A DNA stretch of 64,000 nt from Teratosphaeria epicoccoides (taxonomy: Eukaryota > Ascomycota > Dothideomycetes > Mycosphaerellales > Teratosphaeriaceae): the NCBI GenBank assembly GCA_021401465.1, contig JADDMT010000025.1:124001-188000 (forward strand), given 5' to 3'. Within the stretch, counting starts at the first letter, position 1; every line of letters starts with the position of its first letter. The position numbers and the translations under genes are program-made. Below, in pieces: positions 35,024 through 46,953 of the stretch. The notes below the pieces were generated by a model. That model saw nothing but the letters and a program-made list of their open reading frames with translations, was not told the origin of the DNA and did not search any database.

Positions 35024-38000
35024 ATGGCTGACCAGAACGTCTCTTTCGACAGCAGTAGAGCCGCCAGTGAGAGGCCAGGCGCGCCGCGAAGGAGCAGCAG
35101 TTTTCACAGGATGTACGGCAGTGGAGCGCAGACCGGGTGAGTAATGCCATTGTAGTGCGAGAGTTGAGATCTGACCGGACATGGCGGGCAGTGTGTCAAC
35201 TCCACGCAGTCAGGCTGTGAGCAGGCCTTTGACCATCACACATGGCTCACTCGAATATACGCTGTTGATACCCACCGCACTTCATTTCAACGCAACACAG
35301 CTCAAGGACGCCTTCCTCGCAACACTGCCCGAACCGACAGACGAGCTCGCGCAAGATGACGAGCCATCGTCAGTCGCAGAGCTTCTGGCTCGCTACCTTG
35401 GCTTCGTTGCCCAGGAGGTAGTCGAGGGCGAGGAGCCAGGCACTTTCGACGAAGTGCTGAAGCTGGTCCTGCAAGAGTTCGAAAGAGCTTTCCTGAGGGG
35501 CAATGAAGTCCATGCAATTGCAGCCAGTTTGCCAGGTATTGTGGACAAGAAGCTGGTAGTTGTGCGATCATACTACACCGCAAGGGATGCAGTCGGGCGA
35601 CCGATTAGGAGTCACGAGTCTGCGCTGTTGCGGGAGGCTGCCGACGAGAATGCCTACGTCTATGCGGTCTTTGGCGGGCAGGGCAATATTGAGGAGTATT
35701 TTGATGAGCTGCGAGAGGTCTACAATACGTATCCTTCGCTGGTGGAGGATTTCGTCCGGACAGCGGCAGGCCTTCTCCTGCAACTTTCACGAGATCCGAA
35801 TGCCGAGAAGCTGTACTCAAAAGGTCTGGACGTGCTGCGATGGTTGAACAACCGCGACTCGCAACCAGATACCGATTACTTGGTTTCGGCACCCGTCAGT
35901 CTCCCATTGATTGGCCTGACCCAATTGGCTCACTATGTGGTCACATGTCGAGTGCTCGGTACACACCCTGGACATGTTCGAGACAGGTTTTCTGGCACGA
36001 CTGGTCACTCGCAAGGCGTGGTGACGGCCGCCGCGATCGCCGCCTCCAGCAGTTGGGAGACCTTTGACAAGGCAGCGAAAGATGCGCTCACCATTCTTTT
36101 CTGGATTGGCGCGCGCAGCCAACAGGCTTATCCGCGGACATCTCTGGCGCCGAATGTGCTGCAGGACTCCATAGACGTCGGTGAGGGCGCGCCTACGCCA
36201 ATGCTGTCAGTACGCGACCTGCCGAGAGACCAGCTGCAGAAGTACATTAACGTCACGAACGAGCACTTGCCAGATGACCGGCATATTGCCATCTCGCTTA
36301 TCAATAGCGCGCGAAACTTTGTGGTCACTGGCCCTCCCATGTCGTTGTATGGTCTCAATTTGCAGTTGCGCAAGGTCAAGGCGCCCACTGGACTTGATCA
36401 GACACGCATACCTTTCACCGAGCGCAAGGTCCGCTTCGTTAACCGCTTTCTGCCCATCACTGCACCATTTCACAGTCCTTACCTGAAAGACGCGATTCAG
36501 CACCTACAGACTGATCTCAAGGACATCACTATTATGCCGCAAGAGCTTGGGATACCAGTGTATGACACAGCGTCCGGCGAAGATGTTCGGGAAGAGAAGA
36601 TCTCGAATATCGTGCCCGCGCTCGTTCGCATGATCTGCAAAGACCAGGTGGACTGGGAGAGGGCGACGGTCATGCCATACGCAACCCACATCTTGGACTT
36701 CGGCCCCGGTGGCATTTCCGGCCTGGGCGTTCTCACAAACCGCAACAAGGATGGCACTGGCGTACGGGTTATCTTGGCAGGAACGATGGATGGCACGAAC
36801 GCCGAAGTTGGCTACAAGCCAGAGATTTTCGACCGCGATCAAGAAAACGCCGTTAAGTATGCAGTGGACTGGGTTAAGGAGCATGGTCCCAAATTGGCAA
36901 GAACTTCGGTCGGACAGACCTTCGTCGATACCAAGATGAGCAGATTGTTGGGTCTACCACCGGTCATGGTTGCGGGAATGACGCCCTGCACAGTATGGTG
37001 GGACTTCGTTGCTGCAACTATGAACGCTGGCTACGACATTGAGCTCGCTGGTGGTGGCTACTACAATGACAAGAGCATGTCGGAGGCCATTGCGAAGATT
37101 GAGAAATCCATCCCGGCTGGTCGCGGTATTTCAGTCAATCTCATCTATGTTACCCCCAGACATATGGCTTGGCAGATTCCCATGATTGGCAGACTTCGCG
37201 CAGCTGGTGTACCCATTGAAGGCCTGACCATCGGCGCCGGTGTCCCGTCCATTGAAGTGGCCAACGAGTGGATCCAGACGCTTGGTATCAAGCGCATTGG
37301 CTTCAAGCCCGGCTCTGTCGAAGCCATACAGAGCGTCATCAACATCGCCAAGGCCAATCCTGACTTCCCTGTCATTATGCAATGGACTGGTGGTCGTGGT
37401 GGTGGTCACCACGGCTTCGAGGACTTCCACCAACCAATCCTCTCAATGTACAGCAGAATCAGGCGCTGCTCTAACCTTGTGCTTATCGCTGGTTCCGGCT
37501 TTGGTGGCGCCGAGGACACTTATCCGTACCTCAACGGTCAGTGGGCGAAGAAATACGGCTACCCACCTATGCCGTTCGATGGCGTGCTCTTTGGCTCTCG
37601 TGTCATGGTTGCGAAAGAGGCGCGAACTTCGAAAGCCGCCAAGCAGGCGATCGTCGACGCACCGGGCCTTGAGGACAGCGAGTGGGAGAAGACCTACAAG
37701 GGAGCCGCAGGTGGTGTTATTACTGTCCGCTCGGAAATGGGCGAGCCCATTCACAAGCTTGCCACCCGCGGTATCAAGTTTTGGTCTGAAATGGACCAAA
37801 AGATCTTCAGCCTCGACAAAGCCAAGCGCATCCCAGAGCTGAAGAAGAATCGCGACTACATCATTCAAAAGCTCAATGACGACTTCCAAAAGCCATGGTT
37901 TGGGCGCAACAAAGCTGGCGAGTGCATCGACCTCGAAGATATGACCTATGGCGAGGTCCTTAACCGCATGGTCGAGCTGATGTTCATCAAGCACCAGAAG

Positions 38001-41000
38001 CGCTGGATTGACAAGTCATTGGCGCGATTGACTGGTGACTTCATCCGCCGTATCGAGGAGCGCTTTATGACAGGGAACGACAAGCATTCGCTTATTCAAA
38101 ACTACGGCGAGCTTGATGAGCCACTGCCGACTGTCCAGAAGGTGATGAAGGAATACCCAGAGGCTGACAAGCAGATCATCAGCGCTCAGGATGTCCAGCA
38201 CTTCATTCTGCTCTGCCAGCGTCGCGGTCAGAAGCCGGTCCCTTTCGTACCATGCTTGGATGACACGTTTGAACTCTTTTTCAAGAAGGACTCGCTTTGG
38301 CAATCCGAGGACCTTGATGCGGTCGTTGACCAAGACGTTGGTCGTGTTGCTATTCTGCAGGGTCCAATGGCAGCAAAGTATTCTACCAAGGTCGACGAGC
38401 CAGTCAAGGAGATCTTAGATGGCGTACACAACGGCCACATTGCTGCTTTGACAAGAGATCTGTACGGTGGCGACGTCAATAAGATCCCAGTCGTGGAATA
38501 CTTTGGCGGGAAGCTTCTTGAAGCTAGCGACGACATCGCAATTGAAGGTCTTACTGTCTCCGAGCTCGACAACAGAGTCATGTACCGTCTGTCCGCTGCG
38601 CCAAACACACCACTGCCGGCCATTGACAACTGGATGCAACTGCTCGCGGGCAAGGGCCACACGTGGCGACACGCTTTCTTCACTGCAGACGTGTTCGTGC
38701 AAGGTCAACGATACGACACCAACCCGATGCACCGCATTTTTGCTCCTACACCGGGCATGATCGTCGAGATCTTGAACCCTGAGACCCCAAGCAAGAGCAT
38801 CATTATCGTAAAGGAACCTCTGCATGGCAAGTATGTGCACACCATCGAGGTCGGCCCTGTCTCGAAGCATGAGATCTTGGTGAAGCTGATCGAGCACCGC
38901 ACTGCATCTGGCAAGCTCGCATTCTTGCCGCTTCGATTTGAGTACCACCCAGAGACTGGATACGCGCCTATTCGCGAGGTCATGGATGCTCGAAACGACC
39001 GAGTCAAGCAGTTCTACTACAAGATATGGTTCGGTGACGAAGAAGTGCCTTTCGAGGCGCCCGTCACCAGCAGATTCGACGGCGGTGAAGCGACTGTCAC
39101 GAGCGAGGCGATCAACGACTTTGTCCACGCTGTCGGCAATACTGGTGAGGCATTCGTCGACAGGCCTGGCAAGGAGGTATGGGCACCAATGGACTTTGCG
39201 ATCGTTGTCGGCTGGAAGGCCATTACGAAGCCCATATTCCCACGCAGGATTGACGGTGACTTGCTCAAGCTCGTACACCTGTCTAACGGCTTCCGCATGA
39301 TGCCAGGCGCTGCGCCTCTCAAGAAGGGTGACAAGCTGCACACGACTGCCGAGGTCAATGCTGTCATCAACCAAGACTCTGGTAAGATGGTGGAGGTCTG
39401 CGGCACGATTACTCGCGACGGCGAGAAGGTCATGGAGGTCACCAGCCAATTCTTATACCGCGGTGCCTACAGCGATTTCGAGAATACCTTCCAACGCAAG
39501 ATGGAGACTCCTGTTCAGGTTCATCTGGCAAGCACCAAGGAGGTCGCCATTCTGCAATCCAAGGAGTGGTTCAAGATGGGTGATGCTGACACCGACCTTC
39601 TCGGCCACAACATCGTGTTCAAGCTCCAGACGTTGACCAAATTCAAGAACAGGTCCGTATTCTCTTCGATCCAGACTATAGGAAAAGTCGAGCTTGAGTT
39701 GCCATCGAAGGAGATCATCACGGTTGCAGAGGTCGAATACGAGGCTGGCGCGTCGTACGGCAACCCGGTCTTGGACTATCTGCAGAGGAACGGCCAGCAG
39801 CTTGACCAGCCGGTCAACTTCGAGAATCCGATTCCGCTGTCTGGCAAGACCCCGCTGATACTGAAGGCACCATCTTCGAACGAAACCTACGCTCGTGTCT
39901 CCGGCGACTACAATCCGATCCATGTGTCTCGCGTATTTTCAAAGTACGCGAACCTGCCAGGTACCATTACCCATGGCATGTACTCGAGCGCGGCCGTACG
40001 CAGTCTAGTTGAGACTTGGGCGGCGGAGAACAATATCGGGCGTGTGCGCAGCTTCCACGCTTCTCTTGTAGGTATGGTGTTGCCCGATGACACCATCGAG
40101 GTCAAGCTGCAGCACGTCGGCATGGTTGCGGGTCGCAAGATCATCAAGATCGAAGCTAGCAAGCAGGAAACCGAGGATAAGGTGCTGCTTGCTGAGGCTG
40201 AGGTCGAGCAACCTGTGTCTTCGTATGTCTTCACCGGCCAAGGGTCGCAAGAGCAGGGCATGGGCATGGAGCTTTACAACAGCAGCCCGGTGGCAAAGGA
40301 GGTCTGGGATCGTGCTGACAAGCATTTCCTTGACAACTATGGTATGTTGATCGATCTGAAATCGTGGATCACCGTGCTAACTGTATCCAGGCTTCGCTAT
40401 CACCAACATCGTCAAGAACAACCCGAAAGAGCTCACCATCCATTTTGGTGGCGCACGAGGCAAGGCCATTCGCCAGAACTACATGTCCATGACCTTCGAG
40501 ACTGTGGCGTCCGATGGCAGCATCAAGTCGGAGAAGATCTTCAAGGAGATCAACGAGAGCACCAGCTCTTACACATACCGCTCACCTACGGGTCTGCTGT
40601 CCGCCACGCAGTTCACGCAACCCGCCCTTACCCTTATGGAGAAGGCATCGTTCGAGGACATGCTGTCCAAGGGTGTCGTTCAACGCGACAGCAGCTTCGC
40701 TGGTCACTCTCTAGGCGAGTACAGTGCACTTGCTGCACTTGCTGAAGTCATGCCGATTGAGAGCTTGGTTTCGGTTGTCTTCTACCGTGGTTTGACCATG
40801 CAAGTTGCTGTCGAGCGCGACGAAGCCGGTCGTTCAAATTACTCCATGGCTGCTGTCAACCCGTCGCGTATTGGCAAGACCTTCAACGAACAGGCCTTAC
40901 AGTACGTTGTCGAGAACATCGCCGAAACAACCGGATGGCTGCTGGAGATTGTTAATTTGAACGTAGCAAACCAGCAGTATGTCTGTGCAGGTGATTTACG

Positions 41001-41469
41001 CGCTCTGGACACGCTCACAAATGTGCTCAACTATCTCAAGGCGCAGAAGATCGACATTCAACAGCTCATGAACTCTATGAGCCTGGAAGACGTCAAACAG
41101 CACCTCGTCGAGATCATCAAGGAGTGCGCCAAGCAAACCGAGGCCAAGCCCAAGCCAATCGACCTGCAACGCGGTTTCGCCACGATCCCGCTCAAGGGTA
41201 TCGACGTGCCATTCCACTCGACTTTCTTGCGGTCTGGTGTCAAGCCGTTCAGATCTTTCCTGCTCAAGAAGATCAACAAGACCAGCATCGATCCTGGCAA
41301 GCTGATTGGGAAGTATATCCCCAACGTGACGGCTAAGCCTTTCGAGTTGACCAAGGAGTATTTTGAGGAGGTGTATAAGCTCACAAACTCACCGAGGATT
41401 GGCAATATCCTTGCGAATTGGGAGAAGTATGAGTCAGATGGCGTGGGAAATGTCGCGGTGCCTTCATAA
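35024..41469 (+). CDS. FAS1: fatty acid synthase beta subunit
   Basis: Partner of the alpha subunit. Exons are 35024..35136, 35192..40341 and 40391..41469, giving 2,113 residues, the normal length. Introns are GTGAGT...GGGCAG and GTATGT...TCCAG. The first exon encodes the typical MYGSGAQTG start; an in-frame ATG 27 nt upstream could add nine residues. Domain order: acetyltransferase (FGGQGN near 197, GHSQG with catalytic Ser near 309), enoyl reductase (MVAGMTPCTVWWDF, with GGRGGGHHG) in the 580-1,100 region, then MaoC-type dehydratase hot-dog (SGDYNPIHVS near 1609). Malonyl/palmitoyl transferase follows (FTGQGSQEQGMGM near 1720, GHSLGEYSAL with catalytic Ser near 1857). All catalytic motifs are intact. 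Confidence 0.96.
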
Positions 41470-42315
41470 GAAAGCGCTTCAGCAAGGCGCATGACACGAG
41501 TGTGTACAACATTGTGATGTCTCGTTGTATGTGGATATAGACGCCAGTCGCGAGGGACTGCTATAGATGCACACAGTTCCGACGTTATTTTGTCCGATGC
41601 ATTTGCGTGTCAAAGTTATATGTATATGTCACAGGCGGAGAGAGGGATGCACGTGTCGCACATCATGGATCTTGGACTTGAAAGAGATATACCTAAAGAA
41701 GTGCCAACATCAACCCGACATCGACGGAGGTCACACGCCATGCCAGAAACCGTTCTACATGTTGTCCAGCCCATTGTACATATTGTTCTCGGCCGTGGTA
41801 ACCCACGTAGATTATTAGTCTACACAAGCATCTTGGAACGATGAGTACAATCTAACCCAAACAAACCCTAAAACGTCTACACCATGGTTACAAATGCAGT
41901 AGGCCCCTCAAGACGATGCTAGTTCCTGACTGGATCTGCAAGTTCGAAGTAGACTCGGCTTCACCAAACCTTCAAAGACGCGACATCCATCGCCGCAGAC
42001 ACCCGACGTCGCGCGACCTCGGATTTTGGTTCGTCTTCCTGCCGTGGGACTATTGGCTTAGAATAGCGTTTGACTTGGTCTGACAGGTCCCAAAGAATCT
42101 GCTGAGGACCCTCTTGGAAGCTACGGAGATGCAGGTATAACATCTCGACTGCCCACCGCCCGCATGACTTGCTTCCTCTCACCGTGCCAAGTACTTTTGT
42201 TTCCCTCGGATGTCAACCATCTCCACCACAAGCCACGCCGCTAGAAAATTCAGTCGGGTGAACAAACATCGCACTTGGCCACATACCAGTTGATTGAGCA
42301 GAAACGAGGGCGAAA
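41470..42315. other. intergenic, nothing recognised
   Basis: This stretch of 846 bp lies between the FAS beta stop and the CFEM gene. It holds the FAS1 3' UTR and terminator and the CFEM promoter. No gene, RNA or repeat is supported; overlapping open frames at 41,567-41,844 lack features. Confidence 0.5.
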
Positions 42316-42780
42316 ATGTGGCTGTCCATGACCTTTGTTGCTGCCGCGGCGATCATTACATCAGCCGCAGCTCAAGCAGCGACCAGTCAAGACGGAATCC
42401 TCCCTGACTGCTCCTTGTCCTGCTTCGTCGCCGCCGCCAACCTTACGACCTGCTCCTCAGTTGCAGATTTCTCCTGCCTGTGCACTGGCGCCAATCCTGC
42501 GAAGATCGAGAAGTCCGCGATCCCATGCCTATGCCACTCGACCTGCACCACGAATCAGCTCCTCCAGGTCGTGCAAGATACCAACAGGTACTGCAGTAGT
42601 GCTGTCGCGACGTTTAGCGCGGTGACCTTTGGTCTAGACGCATGCGCAACGGCTAGCACCGCTGGTGTGACTGCGACAGGAACTGCCAACGAGGCAAAAG
42701 CGACCATCACTTCAGGTGCGCAGAGGCTGGTCGGCGCTGGAGCACTTGGGATGGCTGGGATGGCTGTGCTCGCTTTATAA
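42316..42780 (+). CDS. CFEM-domain protein, probably GPI-anchored
   Basis: A single exon of 154 codons, with start AAAATG at 42316. A signal peptide (MWLSMTFVAAAAIITSAAAQA) is followed by a CFEM domain at about residues 25-110. The cysteine pattern is PDCSLSC, TTC, FSCLC, IPCLC, STC, RYC. The tail is Thr/Ala-rich and ends in a hydrophobic stretch (VGAGALGMAGMAVLAL) directly before the stop, as expected for GPI attachment. CFEM proteins are fungal-specific; some bind haem, others act in the cell wall or as plant-facing effectors. Which applies cannot be told from sequence; I see no clear axial Asp assignment. Confidence 0.9.
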   Translation: MWLSMTFVAAAAIITSAAAQAATSQDGILPDCSLSCFVAAANLTTCSSVADFSCLCTGANPAKIEKSAIPCLCHSTCTTNQLLQVVQDTNRYCSSAVATFSAVTFGLDACATASTAGVTATGTANEAKATITSGAQRLVGAGALGMAGMAVLAL

Positions 42781-43342
42781 ACGTGCAATTGCACGGAAGG
42801 GACATCACAGTCCCTCTACTTCCCCGGGAAATCGCGTGGATTGTTAGGGATCTGTGGCTGGGGGTTCGAAGCAACGGGATGAAGCATGCCTTCGATGTGA
42901 GACCCGAACACGCTTCGCAGCTGCTCTCTTAGCAATACCGTATCTATCGGGTCTTGACCGCTAACCGAGATGGCTGCTGTCGTTGCACCAGTCATTCGAC
43001 CGTTCGGCTCACTCGACGGTTCTGGCCAGCATGATGGGAACGATCAAAGTCAATCTTCTCATTCAGGCAGTCGCCCTCGTCGGCAAGCAGTCGATTGTGT
43101 TAACACGCATTGGACCGATTCAACAAACAATCAGATGTGACAGTAACCATTTACATACATCGACGGCTTGACTGATTGGTGGACTTGGTGATTTGAGAGA
43201 ATTGCTCACTCAAAGGCTGCAGTCACGGGTTTTCGTGTCTGATCAACCGCCACCTGCGACGTAGGAACGGAACGCGAGCAGTATCTCTAATGCAAGAAGG
43301 TATCATACTATAGAGGACAGACTTGACCAGACCTACCTGTGT
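42781..43342. other. intergenic, nothing recognised
   Basis: This stretch of 562 bp is convergent between the CFEM gene and the coiled-coil gene. No supported gene. A GGTTCGA-like string near 42,865 is not accompanied by a tRNA fold. Confidence 0.5.
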
Positions 43343-43864
43343 CTACAGAGCGCACTTTCCAAGACCTTCTGGTGACAGGTCAATGCCAGTATCAACATAG
43401 ATCTCAAGGGTGCGCGCGGCGTCAGCATCAGCAATTCTCGCACTCGCAAGAGCCGATTTGGCCTCACGCTCCTCCTCCTCAGCGTCTTGCAGAGCCACGA
43501 AGGCCCTCTTCTTCAGCTTATCAGCATGCACATGGGCGTTGGTGGTCGACTTGATCAACGCTGGAATCCCCGCCGGGACTGGTTGTCCAGGTGTTGGAAG
43601 AGGATTCCATCGTACCGCTGTCTCGAGGCGCCAGGCTCTGTCGTTAGCATTCTTCGCGGCCTTGCGGTACTGCGCCTGCGCAGTCTGTAGCGATAGATAT
43701 GCGGCTTCGTACGTGGAACGGCATTGCTCGAGCGACTCCTGGGCATCATTGTGAGCGGCGTGGAGCCGCTGTTCGATGGTCCTAGTCTCGCCAATCAGCA
43801 GCGCAGGGGTGATTGGTGGCAGTGCCTGGAAGGCGGAAAAGGGTAGAGTAAATCGTCCGGACAT
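43343..43864 (-). CDS. small coiled-coil protein, unknown
   Basis: The start is placed at ATG 43862-43864 (MSGRFTLPFSAFQALPP), giving 173 residues; an open extension upstream to 43,978 looks like 5' leader. Residues 30-80 and 105-155 are Ala/Glu/Gln/Lys-rich and strongly helical, suggesting an antiparallel coiled coil around a short Pro/Gly loop (NPLPTPGQPVPAGIP). There is no signal peptide, membrane segment or recognised domain. The 3' end reads CTG TAG ACACAGGTAGG, so a further short exon is possible but not required. Confidence 0.5.
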   Translation of the reverse strand: MSGRFTLPFSAFQALPPITPALLIGETRTIEQRLHAAHNDAQESLEQCRSTYEAAYLSLQTAQAQYRKAAKNANDRAWRLETAVRWNPLPTPGQPVPAGIPALIKSTTNAHVHADKLKKRAFVALQDAEEEEREAKSALASARIADADAARTLEIYVDTGIDLSPEGLGKCAL

Positions 43865-44323
43865 GGTGGAATGATTTGAAATGGTGGATGAACTGAGATT
43901 TGGAGGGCTTATGCCGTATACATAGTTTAGACATGAGGGTGCTCTGTGGCTGTACTGTTCTATTGTCATGAGTATCAATGCCTGTCACGTTCTTTGAGGT
44001 CTTTGTGTGCATTCCTATAGTTGGGCCCGGGAAAACAAACAGACTCGGCACCCCGTCAGCATACAATGACCTCAAACCAAGCAACGACGACTACGACGAT
44101 GTCGAACCACAGGTCGAAGCCGCAATGGGCACGCTAGGTTGAAGGCTTCGGACTCTCGCTCTTAAGATTAGTTGTGAGCTGATTTCTATCATATGTCTCT
44201 ATATCAGGGCCTGAAAAGCCTACGACTGATCTCTGTCGTTGTCATTGTAGAAGGGAACGTGACGACACAGTCCATGTGATCGGCTCTTTCGCACAGGAGA
44301 ATCGTTTCCCAGGGTGATCACAC
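43865..44323. other. intergenic, nothing recognised
   Basis: This stretch of 459 bp lies between the 5' end of the coiled-coil gene and the 3' end of the HAD phosphatase gene. No element recognised. Confidence 0.5.
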
Positions 44324-45293
44324 CTATTTTGTCAAGCCGTTCAGACCAGCCTCGCCCTTCTTGAACTGCTCGTGGCCTTCCTTGGCGGCGTCTCGCACAG
44401 AGACCTCGCCAGCGACGATTTGCTTGACCTTGGAGAGGATGTCAGACCAGTCTGAGAAGACCGTGAATGGAACTTCCTCCTTCACGCAGTATCGGATGAG
44501 ATCTACAATTGGACGTCAGTCACAGAATGTGGATCGATCCTTGTGGGAAGCTCACCATGACCCTTCTTAGCGAATAGTAAGTCGGTCTCCCGCGCAGCAG
44601 ACAAATCCGAGACACCATCACCAGCGTAGAAAAGCGTCGGACGCTTGTCGGTCGGCAACTCGGCGTAAGGGCGGATCGTTAGCGACTTGTCGTGCCCGAA
44701 TCCACTGTCATCGTGGAACTTGATCTTCCAGCCACCTTCTTGGTCGATGGACTTGCCGTCGCGCGGCTCGACATCGTTGGCGACGATGTCCAGCTTGTCG
44801 TAGTCCTTGCCCACCAGATTCTTGAGGATTGCAGTGATGATCGGGGTCATGCCAGAGGATAGGATGACCGTTGGGATGTCGTTGGCCAGGGCCCATTGGA
44901 AGTACTCATTGAAATATGGGTCCAGCTTGATGTTCTTGACGAGATAGTCGATGCATTCTGGGTAGGGGGTCTTGACCGACTCCATCATCTTGCGGAAGGA
45001 CTCACTTTAGGATGTGTCAGCCTCAAGTCAGACTCTTGCCGGAGGCTATCATACCGGAAGGTGTCCTTGCCCTCGAGGACGTCTTTGTTGCCTTGGCGGC
45101 GAAGATCACCGCCGAACCCTATGTTGTCTGTCTGCATTGTCGGTCAATCATGGTCAATGAAAGCTGCTCTGCTTCATCTTACCATGTAATCATTGCTGTC
45201 CTGCAATGTGATGGTTCCATCGAAGTCAGTGAAGAAAATGTACTTTGGATTCTTGAAAGGCTCATTCATGGCCTTGAGCTCGGATACAGCCAT
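44324..45293 (-). CDS. HAD-superfamily phosphatase (PSP-like, subfamily IB)
   Basis: Four exons close in frame: 45183..45293, 45055..45131, 44556..45004 and 44324..44502, giving 271 residues. Donors are GTAAGA, GTATGA and GTGAGC; acceptors are TGCAG, AAAG and TGTAG. HAD motif I (FFTDFDGTIT, nucleophile Asp near residue 23) is followed by SNDYMTDNIGFG. Motif II is VILSSGM near residue 120, and motif IV is YAGDGVSDLSAA near residue 195. This set fits a phosphoserine-phosphatase-like fungal phosphatase of small metabolites; the true substrate is unknown. It is divergent from the Mdm33 gene with 224 bp between starts. Confidence 0.85.
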
Positions 45294-45517
45294 CTTGACC
45301 AGAACGTGCGGCTTTGATCGACTTGGCTTTGGAAAATGAGTGAGGAAGCTCAAGTACGAAGTAAAACAATTGTTTCATCAAGGTCGATCAATGGAAAGTA
45401 AAGAGATGAGGCAGCCTAATGACGATCTTTGAGCATGAGTCATGCTTCTGCAAACCTTCGAGCTCCGTTCTACTTGAGCCATACATGTAACCTTTGCTCT
45501 CGTGCGAGAGGCGTACG
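45294..45517. promoter_or_regulatory. bidirectional promoter, HAD phosphatase / Mdm33
   Basis: Only 224 bp separate the two start codons, so both 5' leaders and promoters must fit here. No TATA box or known factor site is evident. Confidence 0.6.
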
Positions 45518-46864
45518 ATGCAGCCACTTGCTCGTCATGGCGTGCGCGTGGGAGTAAAAGATGTATTGGGCTCGGCAAGAATGAACAGCGTGCCCTCCCA
45601 ATCGGTTACAAAAGCAGTCCAATGGATTTGCGCAGACTGCCGGTTAGGGACGCAGGCCAGGAACCTGCATCTTAATGGAGGCATTGTGCAGTATGAGACG
45701 CGACGAGCTTTATCTACGTCGCGGACGCGTAGAGAGGAGAATGAAAAGTTGCGAAGAGCCACAAGTACGTCGGCGACATCCATCCCACCACAAGGGCAAA
45801 CTCCCGAGACTCCGGCAACAAGTTCGAAGGCCCTACCGTCCCACGTAGAAAAGCGACGATGGCAGATGTCCAGAGACATGACCAAGTTTATCGATGGCCT
45901 ATTAGCCCGTGCCTCGGTAGCAGGGCAACATATCAATCAGTATACAGGCACAGATTACAGCGGCATCGAAACTTTACGGAAGGAGATCATAGCCCAGGAG
46001 GAGAAGGTGAAGGACCGGCACAACGAAGTCGAAGATGCGAAGGCACGGCATCATGAAGCATACGTCAAGCAAGCTGCTGCGCAGAAAGAGATCGTGAGTC
46101 TGTTGGAGCGGAAGAGCAATTGGTCTCCTACAGATCTGGAGCGCTACATGTCTCTCGTGCGCTCCGAGCACGAGCACGACTCTGCAGTTCAAGCCGCAAA
46201 GGACTCCCTAGCAGCTTCGGAGAGACACCTTGAAGATGCGCGGAGTCTGCTCGAGAGATTCGAGCGAAAGCAGTACCATGAAGAGCAGATCTGGTCGGAC
46301 ACCATCAGGAGGAACAGCACGTGGGTGACTTTCGGGCTCATGGGCGTCAATATTGTGCTGCTGCTCGCACAGATCTTGGTTTTTGAGCCGCATCGGCGCA
46401 AAAAGATCGTAAAAGAGGTCAAGGCCGCTTTGGACGACAAGACGGTGTCGCTTCCCAGCAAGGAGCTGGAGAGGCAGATCGATGAGGCTGTCGAGCCTGC
46501 GGGTGGCAAGCCGGAGATTTGGCAGAGTATGCCCGCAGCCGTTCCGGCGAAGGAGGAGCCTCCAAATGCTGTCGTGCCTCAAAAGGCAGGCAATGCTGCT
46601 GGCAAGGACGCCTTGGCTACTGGAGAGGTGCTGCCGGAGGAGGGTCTTGATATCGCAAAGGCCGCTGCTTCGGGGGCTGATGAGCCGGATGAGCCGTTTA
46701 TGAGAGCAACCGCCTTCGCAGCATATCAAGCAGCTTTCTATGATCTGTTCAGCGAGCGGCTAATAGAGATTAGGAGGATTGATCTTACGAAAATAGCTCT
46801 GCAAGGCGCTGCTACTGGTGTAACTGCTATGGGGTTGCTCTTTCTGATCTGGCGGCCGAAGTAA
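45518..46864 (+). CDS. MDM33: Mdm33/She9 mitochondrial inner-membrane protein
   Basis: The start is ATG 45518 (MQPLARHGVRVG); the frame extension to 45,494 begins with TTG. The protein has 448 residues in one exon. The basic N-terminus fits a mitochondrial presequence. A long coiled coil occupies about residues 155-255, followed by a first membrane span (VTFGLMGVNIVLLLAQILVF, about 268-288). A Pro/Ala-rich linker and a second span (GVTAMGLLFLIW) lie at the extreme C-terminus. This layout matches Mdm33/She9, which shapes the inner membrane and affects fission when overproduced. In fungi both the coiled coil and the C-terminal span are conserved. Confidence 0.85.
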   Translation: MQPLARHGVRVGVKDVLGSARMNSVPSQSVTKAVQWICADCRLGTQARNLHLNGGIVQYETRRALSTSRTRREENEKLRRATSTSATSIPPQGQTPETPATSSKALPSHVEKRRWQMSRDMTKFIDGLLARASVAGQHINQYTGTDYSGIETLRKEIIAQEEKVKDRHNEVEDAKARHHEAYVKQAAAQKEIVSLLERKSNWSPTDLERYMSLVRSEHEHDSAVQAAKDSLAASERHLEDARSLLERFERKQYHEEQIWSDTIRRNSTWVTFGLMGVNIVLLLAQILVFEPHRRKKIVKEVKAALDDKTVSLPSKELERQIDEAVEPAGGKPEIWQSMPAAVPAKEEPPNAVVPQKAGNAAGKDALATGEVLPEEGLDIAKAAASGADEPDEPFMRATAFAAYQAAFYDLFSERLIEIRRIDLTKIALQGAATGVTAMGLLFLIWRPK

Positions 46865-46953
46865 CTGGCGAGGACCAATATGATAGCAGTCGTGTCGTGC
46901 AGCGTTTTAGAGACACAAGCTACGAGCTCAGATCAAGCCCAGTCGTGTCAAGC

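Noticed and set aside
28246..41469. FAS pair as part of a polyketide (aflatoxin/dothistromin-type) cluster
   Set aside because: No polyketide synthase, oxidoreductase set or cluster regulator lies nearby. The N- and C-terminal motifs fit the primary-metabolism FAS.
42855..42875. GGGTTCGAAGC as a tRNA B box
   Set aside because: No matching A box and no cloverleaf can be drawn around it.
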